Assembly (NCBI GenBank): GCA_001897795.1
Contig: MKUL01000057.1
Location: 1-61,131 of the forward strand
Source of the DNA: Alphaproteobacteria bacterium 41-28
Lineage (GTDB): Bacteria; Pseudomonadota; Alphaproteobacteria; UBA9655
Length of the DNA stretch: 61,131 bases
Direction: 5' to 3'
The translations under genes were made by a program, and so were the position numbers. The notes under the pieces were generated by a model. It was not told where the DNA came from and did not search any database. It saw only the letters and a program-made list of their open reading frames with translations. Shown here in pieces: positions 28,298 to 35,554 of the stretch (positions are counted from its first letter, which is position 1; every line of letters starts with the position of its first letter).

Positions 28298-29257
28298 ATG
28301 ACAGTTATGACTTTATCATCAACTGGTGCGTCTTCAGCTTCAAAGTTAACGTGGGGCGACATCAAGTGGCCCCATATTAACAAAGAAGTCAAACGGCTGC
28401 AAATGCGTATTGCAAAGGCTGTCCGAGAAGGAGCCCATGGCAAGGCGAAAGCTTTGCAATGGCTCTTAACACATTCCTACTCTGCCAAGCTCTTGGCAGT
28501 TAGGAAGGTGACACAAAACACAGGAGCAAATACTCCTGGCGTTGATGGTGTTCTCTGGAGAACGCCAAAACAAAAGATGCAAGCAGTAACCTCATTACAG
28601 AGGCGAGGATATCTTTCTCAGCCACTGCATCGGATTCAAATTCCTAAGAAATCAGGTGGACATCGGCCTCTTTCTATACCCACTTTGAAGGACAGGAGTA
28701 TGCAGGCTTTGCATCTTCTCGCCTTAGAGCCGGTTGCAGAAACGAAGGCAGACCGGAATACTTACGGCTTTCGCCCTAAGCGCTCTACGGCAGATGCTAT
28801 AGGACAGTGCTTTAATATACTGTCCCGAAAAGTATCTCCGTCCTGGATCTTGGAAGGAGATATTCGAGCCTGTTTTGATACCCTCTCGGGAATTTGGTTA
28901 GAAGAGCATATTCTTATGGATAAACAGCTCCTCTCCAAGTGGTTAACTGCAGGCTACGTAGAAAAGAACTCTCTTCATCCTACTTTTGATGGGGTTCCGC
29001 AAGGGGGCATTATATCACCCGCACTTCTTGTCTTAGCCCTTAGTGGACTGGAGAATGCAATAAAATCTGTTGCTTCTCCAAAAGACAAAGTGAATGTTGT
29101 GATTTATGCCGATGATTTTATTGTGACAGCAGCTACAAAAGAAGTACTGGAAGCAAAAGTCATGCCTGTTGTGGCGTCTTTCTTGAAAGAGCGTGGGTTG
29201 GAACTTTCTCTCACGAAAACCAAGATCACGCATATCGATGAAGGGTTTGATTTCTGA
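28298..29257 (+). pseudogene. Group II intron reverse transcriptase/maturase, N-terminal part
   Basis: The ATG at 28298 follows GAGGAAAA and is preferred to an upstream TTG. The piece contains the reverse transcriptase core: NTPGVDGVLW, IPKKSGGHRPLSIPTLKDR, NTYGFRPKRSTADAI, the FDGVPQGGIISP block and the catalytic VIYADDFIV, ending at DEGFDF where the IS3 element begins. Both catalytic aspartates are intact, but the rest of the thumb and the maturase X domain are encoded beyond the insertion, so the protein is split. Confidence 0.85.
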
Positions 29258-29332
29258 TCTTGCTAACATTTGGTAGACACAAAGAAGACGTTTATACGAG
29301 AGTAAAAACATCTAACTTTGGAGACGATAAAA

Positions 29333-29632
29333 ATGAGAACTTATGACAAAGACTTTAAAATAAATGCAGTGAATTTGTATAAAAGTAGTGGCCGTTCTCT
29401 CAAGACAATTGCAGAAGAACTAGGCCCAGCAACATCAACACTTAGCCAATGGGTTCAAGACTATAAGAAAGAAGGTGGTCAAAGCTTTCCTGGAAAAGGG
29501 AAGGTAAAATCTTCTGAGGAGGAGCTGAAAGCTTTACGGAAAGAGTTAGCCCATGTTCGTCAAGAGCGAGACATCTTAAAAAAAGCAGTTGCCATTTTTT
29601 CAGGACCCCAAGGGAAAGGTATCTCTTTATGA
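29333..29632 (+). CDS. IS3-family transposase OrfA
   Basis: OrfA is a 99-residue helix-turn-helix protein: MRTYDKDFKINAVNLYKSSG, then RSLKTIAEELGPATSTLSQWVQDYKK, ending with a leucine-zipper-like helix (ELKALRKELAHVRQERDILKKAVAIF). It binds the element ends and is normally fused to OrfB by ribosomal frameshifting. The A-rich run before the end (AAAAAAGCAG) is a plausible slip site, and its stop overlaps the orfB start as ATGA. A decayed copy of its 5' end occurs at 31715-31896. Confidence 0.9.
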   Translation: MRTYDKDFKINAVNLYKSSGRSLKTIAEELGPATSTLSQWVQDYKKEGGQSFPGKGKVKSSEEELKALRKELAHVRQERDILKKAVAIFSGPQGKGISL

Positions 29633-30507
29633 AGCAATATAATCAAGAGTTTCCTATTGAAAGAATGGCCAAAGTGATGGGGGTTTCTCGCAGCGGCTAT
29701 TATCGTTTCTTAAAGGAAAAACAAAGCCTAAGAGATCAAGCGAATGAGCAATTGCTTGAGAAAATTGGCCTCATTCACCAATCAAGCTTTGAGACATATG
29801 GGAGTCCTCGTATTCATGCTGAGTTAAAGGCCAGTGGAGAGACGTGCTCTAGGAAACGAGTGGCCAGGCTCATGAAGAAGCATGGTATTGCAGCAAAAAT
29901 GTCTCAAAGTTTTAAAAAAACAACCCAACAATCTGAAAAGCCCTACTTCGTAGCCGCTGATCTTATCCAGCAAGATTTTAAAGCGGACTCACCTAATGAA
30001 GCCTGGGTAAGTGATATTAGCTACATTCCTACCCAAGAAGGATGGGTTTATTGTGCCATGATTTTGGATTTATTTTCCAGAAAAATTGTAGGTTTGTCCA
30101 TTGAAGCTCGCATGACTGCTGGCCTTGTCTTAGGAGCCTTAAGGCAGGCTTTGACGCACAGGCGCCCTCCTGCAGGCATTGTTCATCACTCAGACAGGGG
30201 GTCTCAGTATACATGCCAAGCTTTGAAGCTTTTAGCCGATCAATACGGCATCCAGCTGAGCATGGGAAGAATTGCCAATGCCTATGATAATGCTGTTGCA
30301 GAGAGCTTTTTTCATACCTTAAAAACAGAACTTGTTTATTTTCAAACCTATAAAAATTTAGAGGAGGCTAAAATGAATATTTTTCACTATGTTTATGGCT
30401 TTTATAACCAAAGGAGGAGGCATTCCACTTTGGGTTATTTATCACCTGTTCAATTTGAAAATGAATTTTTTGGGGAGGAAAAAATATCTCTTCTTACTGT
30501 CCATTAA
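29629..30507 (+). CDS. IS3-family transposase OrfB (DDE integrase core)
   Basis: The protein has the HTH_21 region (YGSPRIHAELKASGETCSRKRVARLMKKHGI) and an rve integrase core with all three acidic residues: WVSDISYIP (first Asp), VHHSDRGSQYT (second Asp) and DNAVAESFFHTLKTEL (Glu). It ends YGFYNQRRRHSTLGYLSPVQFE, the typical IS3 C-terminus. At 292 residues it is full length. It is expressed with orfA, alone or as a frameshift fusion. Confidence 0.92.
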   Translation: MKQYNQEFPIERMAKVMGVSRSGYYRFLKEKQSLRDQANEQLLEKIGLIHQSSFETYGSPRIHAELKASGETCSRKRVARLMKKHGIAAKMSQSFKKTTQQSEKPYFVAADLIQQDFKADSPNEAWVSDISYIPTQEGWVYCAMILDLFSRKIVGLSIEARMTAGLVLGALRQALTHRRPPAGIVHHSDRGSQYTCQALKLLADQYGIQLSMGRIANAYDNAVAESFFHTLKTELVYFQTYKNLEEAKMNIFHYVYGFYNQRRRHSTLGYLSPVQFENEFFGEEKISLLTVH

Positions 30508-30524
30508 ATGCTTGCAAGATCAAA

Positions 30525-31040
30525 TCTTTCCTTGCTGACATCCGAAAGACAATCAAATCTAATGGAGCGGCAAAAACAGAAAACCTCATCCATCAACTTA
30601 ATCTTAAGATTAGGGGGTGGGCGAATTACTACTGTCATGCGGTTGCAAAAGAGGCCTTTACCTATGTAGACCGATGCATCTATATGGCGCTTATGAAGTG
30701 GATGAAAAGAAGGCATCCTAACAAGGGACCACAATGGCAGTACAAAAAGTACTTCCGTTCACAAGATCTCCAACGTTGGATCTTTCATGCTGTTGTAAAA
30801 GATGAGAAAGGGAATAAAGCCTTTCTTGACCTTTTCAAAGCCGTTCATGTTCCTATTCGCCGGCATGTGAAAGTCAAAGCTGAGGCAACCCCTTATGATC
30901 CAACATTTAAAGATTACTTTCTCAACAGGAAACGAATGAGGAGTAGTCTTCTAATGCGAAATCAATGGGCGCTTCGGCTTAAACCTTTCACCTCCAGGAA
31001 TAATACTCGGACAACCGGGCCGTTTCAAAAAGGCCTTTGA
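30525..31040 (+). pseudogene. Group II intron maturase, C-terminal part
   Basis: The frame resumes just after the IS3 right end as SFLADIRKTIKSNGAAKTEN, followed by LNLKIRGWANYYCHAVAKEAFTYVDRCIYMALMKWMKRRHP, the maturase X-domain signature (R-G-W-x-N-Y-Y), and ends PFQKGL before domain V. It lacks a start codon and about 20 residues compared with intact relatives. Together with the N-terminal piece it is one gene split by the insertion. Confidence 0.85.
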
Positions 31041-31047
31041 AAGGCTT

Positions 31048-31081
31048 GAGCCGTGTGCGGGGAAACTCGCATGCACGGTTC
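31048..31081 (+). ncRNA. Group II intron domain V
   Basis: This 34-base catalytic hairpin has the AGC-type triad region at its base (GAGCCGTGTGCGG), a GAAA loop (GGGGAAACTC) and the closing strand ending GCACGGTTC. It is the most conserved part of group II ribozymes and fixes the + orientation of the intron. Confidence 0.85.
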
Positions 31082-31289
31082 TTATGGGGCTGAGGGGTGG
31101 TAACACCCCTTGGCTACCAGACTAGTGGCTAGATTTTGAAGAATCCGCCTATAACGCCTTTGGCGATTTTAGTATTTTGTCATTGTTGCCCTAGTTTTTT
31201 CAATAGGTTTTGGTCTGTTATTTTTGATTTTTATCTTCAAATTTTGTATAATTTTCTTAATAAACATAGCTTTTCTGTTGGAGTAGCGT

Positions 31290-31577
31290 ATGACACAAAC
31301 CAATCTCATTGAAAAACGAAAAAAGCTTGAGCAACGGAAAAACCGTCTCAAGCAATTGGAAGCTTCTTTAAATGTTCAGGAAAGGAAAAAGCGAACCCGA
31401 AGACTTATTGAGTTAGGGGGGCTTATATCTAAAGCTAAATTAGATGACTGGAGCTCAAATGCTCTTTTAGGAGGCCTTCTCTTTTTGAAAGAAAAAGAAT
31501 CTGACTCGCAACAAATAGACATGTGGATTCATAAGGGCGGTGCTGCTTTTTCTTCTGAAAAATCGAACAAACTATGA
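31290..31577 (+). CDS. Conjugal transfer protein TraD, Ti-type small form
   Basis: The 95-residue protein (MTQTNLIEKRKKLEQRKNRL…) is a helical, basic N-terminus followed by RTRRLIELGGLISKAKLDDWSSNALLGGLLFLKE, the core of the small TraD family that accompanies TraA in Ti-type and RAGE-like relaxosomes. It is unrelated to the coupling protein TraD at 5864. GGAG precedes the start and TATAAT-like TGTATAAT lies at 31246. A second, frameshifted copy is at 38975. After the stop, a few codons (PIIVRFDKKP, then stop) are left of the small gene that follows traD in the second copy. Confidence 0.82.
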   Translation: MTQTNLIEKRKKLEQRKNRLKQLEASLNVQERKKRTRRLIELGGLISKAKLDDWSSNALLGGLLFLKEKESDSQQIDMWIHKGGAAFSSEKSNKL

Positions 31578-31714
31578 GATTCCTATCATTGTGAGGTTTG
31601 ATAAAAAAACCTTGATGAAAATTGACTTGCCCTCCTATAATCTGCTCTATTTCATATGGTTTCTTCATAATCATCCACCTTCTTTATTATACTCTTGAAC
31701 CTGCTATTTAAGTG

Positions 31715-31896
31715 TTAATGTTGCGAGGCCTAATTCTTCCGCAATTGTCTTAATAGAACGGCCACTATTTTTATACAAATCCATAGCATTTATTTTAAAA
31801 TTATTGTCATAAGTTCTCATTTTTATCGCCTCCATAGTTATCTATTTTATTCTCCTGTAAACGCATTCTTTGTGTTTACCAAATGGTAGCAGGGTC
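31715..31896 (-). pseudogene. 5' remnant of a second IS3-family copy
   Basis: Read leftward from 31896 the sequence begins with a degraded terminal repeat (TGACCCTGCTACCATTTGGT) and leader, then MRTYDNNFKINAMDLYKNSG and RSIKTIAEELGLATLTL before it stops matching. It is the start of an orfA closely related to the intact one at 29333. It abuts the 3' end of the first regulator gene, and its insertion may have trimmed the end of that gene. Confidence 0.8.
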
Positions 31897-34800
31897 ACCT
31901 CTCCAGTTTCTTAATTTTTCCATGAATACGCTCCATATGAGAGGAGTCTTTAGGGAAGTGGATTTGAATGACATTTAGAGCTTCTCTAAGATATCGCAAA
32001 GATTGAGTTTTCAGTAAATGGATATCCCTTTTTTTAATTGTGCGTGCCATCCTTTCATTATAAAGCTCAGAAAAAGCCTCATAAACCATATAAATGTCAG
32101 GATGGTTATTTTTTTGAAATATACTTTGAACCTCGTGCAATTGATTCTCTGCTGCTTCTAAATTTCCTTCTTTGAGGTAAACTTGTCCTACGCTAAGCAA
32201 AACTCTGGCCGTTTCAATGTTGCTTGAACCATAATGACTACAATGAATCTTCAGGCTTTCTTTAAGAAGTTGTTTAGCTTTTTGGTAATCTCCTATTGTT
32301 CGATACACATCTCCTAAGACAGCTAGAGTCATACCTACCCCTATTTGATTTTCAGGTAGAAAGCTTCTATGAATTTTAAGAGCATGTTCAAGAAGAGGTA
32401 GAATTTCTGCAGCTTTATTCAAATTTATATAAGTTTGCGCTAAGTATATTGAGCGCCATGCAACTTTTAAATTTTCTTTTGAATACTTATTGCTATATAT
32501 ACGACTGCTGCTTTCCAAGAGAGACCTAGATTTTTCGTAATGACCTAATTTATTCTCTAGGATTCCCTGAAATTTCAAAACTCGGGCTATATTAACATGA
32601 TCTTCTGGAAAATGTTTTCTTTGAATAATAAGGCTCTTTTCTAAAAGTGATTTACCTTCTTGATAATTTCCGATTAGTACATGGGCATTTCCTAAAAAGC
32701 CCATAACTCGTCCCACTCTTTTATGATCTTCTGGGTAATGTTTTCTATAAATAAGGAGCACCCTTTCAAAAAAATCTATTGCATTCTTATATTCCCCAAT
32801 GGTCCTATACGTGTCTGCTAGTGCACAACAAATTTTGGAAATGCTTATGTGGTCTTTAGAATAATAGTTTTTAAAATTATTCCATGTTAACTCAAGAAGA
32901 GTCTTTGATTTTTTACAATCACCGAGAACTTTATAAGCATCACCAAGTACATGTGATATCCAAAAAATTTTATCGTAGTTTTGACTATCGTCCTTTTTTA
33001 AGTTACTAAGGCTTGTTTCAAGCAATCTTTTTCCCTTTTGTGGCTGAGATAAATTATAATAAACGCTACCTAATTGACCTTCTATAATACTCCTTATTTT
33101 TTGTGGAATTATGTTGCTGTGAGTTAGGTATTTTTCTCCATGAAAAGTTAGTAATTTCATTTTTTCGTAGTCATCATCTTCACTCGCTTTAGCCATATAA
33201 TTTTCTAAAGTGTTAGCAGTAGCAGATAAAAGTTGATGATTTTTGTGTAACCCTAGTTTCTTAAAAAGATAATTCATACTTATCTCTTGAGTACTTCTAT
33301 GAATGGAAAATGCTAATCCAAAAGAAAAAAGAGAAGATTCACTTGTAATAAGGGAATATTTTTTTAGATTGTAGATGAAACTATCAACAACAAGATTATT
33401 TTTGTGTGCATTCAATAGATCTCTAGGAATATTCTGAGAATCTAAAAGGCTAACCAGAAGCAAAAGATCTGTAAAATCTTCATGGGTATCTATCAGATGT
33501 TTCAAAGAAGTGACAATGATACGGTAACGCGTTTTTGTATAATTGCTTTTTTCTCTCAGTAGATCATCTTGTATTGTTAAAAAAGTAGCATCGCTATTTC
33601 TTAAATTCTTCAAATATTCATTATTAGAAATTTTTGTTTCTTTCAAGTAATAAGCTGCAACTGAGATATCGAGAGGAAAAGGGGGAAGTTGCGCTAAAAA
33701 GCTTTCTACTTCTTGTTGCTTATTTGTAAAGGTGTTTCTTTTTTCATAGTTCATGATTTTTGCAAAAAGATCATATTTTTCTTCTGGAGTTAGTTCTCCA
33801 ATCTCTAAAAAGGCTTTGACTTGGTTATTTTGTTGGATGTGATTATCTCGTGTTGTAAGAAGAACTTTTCCATTACCCCAGGCTGCAGGATTTGAAGGAA
33901 AATAGGGCTGAATATCAGAGAATTTTCCCACATTATCAAAAATAAGCAGCCAATGAGGCTGGAATCTTAGTTTTTCTTTAATGAAGGCAAGAATTTTCTC
34001 TTCCCACCTTTTAGGCTCTTGAATATCCTGAAGGGCTTTTAGGGTTTTATCATCTTCCTCAGATCTCGAAAGGTTGTAAGCTAAGCTCTCAACTGAACTT
34101 TTGAGACCATCAGGGGTTTCCGCGTTAATTTCCCAAATAACAGGAGCTTTGTCAGAGCGAGCATATTGACGTGCAAGAGTGGTTTTCCCTGAACCACCTG
34201 GTCCTACGAGAGCGATGGTTTGAATGCCATCTCCTTTTTTAAGTTTATCGTCAACCTGGGCAATGAGTTTAGGCCGGCTAAGAAAAACGGATTCGGCTGG
34301 GATGACTAAATCAGATTGTAAAGAGAAACTTTCATTCTTTTGATTCCAATAAAAGACAAAAAGCCCACTGCCAAGAAGACCAACAATAAGAAATATTAAT
34401 AAAAGATTTCTCTTTGTTTGAGAAGAAGAAAGGTTTTCAGAGCCTTTTACGTTTGAAGGCACGTTTAGAACTTCAGGCACAATATGGGTTTTTTTATATC
34501 TATCTTTAAATTCAGAAATAATCTTCTCAAGTTTATGATCTGGAAGGATTTTTTCGAGAATTGCAAAAAAAGAAAAATAATAATTTTCATATTTTGCAAA
34601 ATCAACAGCACCAAAGTTCGTAATTTCCTTAGGCTCTTTTTCATAATTTCTTCTTTCTTGAAGAAGGAAGAGAATCTTATTTGAATTTTGAATTATTTTT
34701 TGAAGAAGAGAAGTATCTTTATCGGTCAGGGTTTTGGGTAGGACAAAGATCAGATAATCTCCCTCCTTTTTTCGAGCTGCACTTGAAACTGTAATGCCGG

Positions 34801-35221
34801 CAAGATTTAAATGAGATTTTAAATGTTCAATGAGAGGATCTTTGGTTGTTCCTCCTCTTAAGAAACATCGAAGAGGAGTATTTTGATTTATCTTTGAAAT
34901 GTCTTTTAAGCTTTTTTCAAAAAACACCTTAATTCGCAGGAGAGTGTAATACTTTCTCAAAAGGGTAAGTTTATCCGTCGTTTCTATAAAATCAATGATA
35001 GCCTCGCGTGTATTACACTTGAGCTTAGACATTATATTGCGGATATGGGTCTCCACAGTTCTTGGATCGATTGATAAAAAAAATGCAGTTTTGCTTGTTT
35101 TCCTTGCGGCCAAAAGGCATGCGATCACATCGATTTCGCGAGGTGTAAAATGAATATTATTAATAGTTGATAAATGCTTCGCATAGAAGTCTCGAGGAAA
35201 GAGTGTTTGTGGTTCCTGCAT
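31895..35221 (-). CDS. LuxR-HTH / TM / NB-ARC / TPR regulator, copy 1
   Basis: The start at 35221 (MQEPQTLFPRD) is chosen over an upstream ATG (35308) because the two paralogues start there and have GGAG/AGAAG plus AAAGATCGAT before it. Order of domains: LuxR-type HTH (REIDVIACLLAARKTSKTAF, DPRTVETHIRNIMSKL, residues 25-85), an unknown alpha/beta region, one membrane segment (LLLIFLIVGLLGSGLFVFYW, about 275-295), an NB-ARC ATPase (VGPGGSGKTTLARQYA near 340, LLIFDNV, LLTTRD, PPFPLDI), then a dozen 42-residue TPR units. This is a STAND-type transcription regulator, but with a membrane segment between the DNA-binding and ATPase domains. It is divergent from the Sel1 gene at 35555 and probably controls it. 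Confidence 0.85.
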   Translation of the reverse strand: MQEPQTLFPRDFYAKHLSTINNIHFTPREIDVIACLLAARKTSKTAFFLSIDPRTVETHIRNIMSKLKCNTREAIIDFIETTDKLTLLRKYYTLLRIKVFFEKSLKDISKINQNTPLRCFLRGGTTKDPLIEHLKSHLNLAGITVSSAARKKEGDYLIFVLPKTLTDKDTSLLQKIIQNSNKILFLLQERRNYEKEPKEITNFGAVDFAKYENYYFSFFAILEKILPDHKLEKIISEFKDRYKKTHIVPEVLNVPSNVKGSENLSSSQTKRNLLLIFLIVGLLGSGLFVFYWNQKNESFSLQSDLVIPAESVFLSRPKLIAQVDDKLKKGDGIQTIALVGPGGSGKTTLARQYARSDKAPVIWEINAETPDGLKSSVESLAYNLSRSEEDDKTLKALQDIQEPKRWEEKILAFIKEKLRFQPHWLLIFDNVGKFSDIQPYFPSNPAAWGNGKVLLTTRDNHIQQNNQVKAFLEIGELTPEEKYDLFAKIMNYEKRNTFTNKQQEVESFLAQLPPFPLDISVAAYYLKETKISNNEYLKNLRNSDATFLTIQDDLLREKSNYTKTRYRIIVTSLKHLIDTHEDFTDLLLLVSLLDSQNIPRDLLNAHKNNLVVDSFIYNLKKYSLITSESSLFSFGLAFSIHRSTQEISMNYLFKKLGLHKNHQLLSATANTLENYMAKASEDDDYEKMKLLTFHGEKYLTHSNIIPQKIRSIIEGQLGSVYYNLSQPQKGKRLLETSLSNLKKDDSQNYDKIFWISHVLGDAYKVLGDCKKSKTLLELTWNNFKNYYSKDHISISKICCALADTYRTIGEYKNAIDFFERVLLIYRKHYPEDHKRVGRVMGFLGNAHVLIGNYQEGKSLLEKSLIIQRKHFPEDHVNIARVLKFQGILENKLGHYEKSRSLLESSSRIYSNKYSKENLKVAWRSIYLAQTYINLNKAAEILPLLEHALKIHRSFLPENQIGVGMTLAVLGDVYRTIGDYQKAKQLLKESLKIHCSHYGSSNIETARVLLSVGQVYLKEGNLEAAENQLHEVQSIFQKNNHPDIYMVYEAFSELYNERMARTIKKRDIHLLKTQSLRYLREALNVIQIHFPKDSSHMERIHGKIKKLER

Positions 35222-35313
35222 AAAATCGATCTTTATTCTTCTATTTCTTATTTCATTTATACTGCCAGAGATAAGTTCTCCATAACTTAAGAGAGGAAGA
35301 ACTTCCATCAGTT

Positions 35314-35330
35314 TACGTACTTTCTACGTA
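35314..35330. promoter_or_regulatory. Palindromic box A, copy 1
   Basis: TACGTA-CTTTC-TACGTA is a perfect inverted repeat about 93 bases upstream of the regulator start. The identical 17 bases occur at 42876 and 47495 in front of the two paralogues. It is a good candidate operator for the HTH domain or a partner. Confidence 0.65.
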
Positions 35331-35425
35331 GATACGGTAAGTTTCAAGAAAAAATGTAAGTCCAGCAAGCCTTGTTTCACCTGAAATTCACTTCCCCAAA
35401 ATTAATTTAAGAGAATCTACTTATG

Positions 35426-35439
35426 TTCTACGGATATTC
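35426..35439 (+). promoter_or_regulatory. Conserved box B, copy 1
   Basis: TTCTACGGATATTC, preceded by CTTATG, is conserved in all three intergenic regions and shares TTCTACGKA with box A. It lies 31 bases before the leader hairpin, where a promoter or activator site for the + strand gene would be. Confidence 0.5.
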
Positions 35440-35469
35440 CTAGTTGGTCAAAACTGAGAAAATTTTCCC

Positions 35470-35531
35470 AGAACCTCATCCCATATCCCTCTCTTTCAGA
35501 TGGGGTTCTTTCTAAGAATGGAGCTGAGAGG
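35470..35531 (+). promoter_or_regulatory. Conserved leader pseudoknot, copy 1
   Basis: AGAACCTCATC (35470-35480) pairs with GATGGGGTTCT (35499-35509), 11 pairs with one wobble. The loop segment CCTCTC (35488-35493) pairs with GAGAGG (35526-35531). The two other copies keep both helices with different bases, which supports a real RNA structure in the 5' leader of the Sel1 gene. Confidence 0.6.
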
Positions 35532-35554
35532 AAATAAAACTTTAGGAGGATAAA

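Larger units (their letters stand above)
29255..30522 (+). mobile_element. IS3-family insertion sequence
   Basis: The ends are inverted repeats, TGATCTTGCTAACATTTGGT on the left and its imperfect complement (ending ATGCTTGCAAGATCA) on the right. The interior carries orfA and orfB in the usual order. The flanks show no clear target duplication, and about 20 codons of the interrupted maturase are missing at the junction, so a small deletion accompanied or followed insertion. Both orfs are intact, so the copy could be active. Confidence 0.85.
27712..31122 (+). mobile_element. Group II intron, interrupted by an IS3-family element
   Basis: The 5' end has the group II start GTGCGACACGAGG at 27712, followed by about 580 bases of structured non-coding sequence (domains I-III). 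An intron-encoded reverse transcriptase/maturase sits in domain IV in two pieces. Domain V is at 31048-31081 (starts GAGCCGTGTGCGG, ends GCACGGTTC). Domain VI follows, with GAGGGGTG-GTAA-CACCCCTT, ending near ACCAGAC at 31122. The boundaries are estimates to within a few bases. Because the maturase is broken, the intron cannot move by itself, but splicing with a maturase from another copy remains possible. Confidence 0.85.

Noticed and set aside
35222..35308. An N-terminal extension of 29 residues for regulator 1.
   Set aside because: The paralogues start at the equivalent of 35221, and the extension runs back towards box A without a ribosome site.
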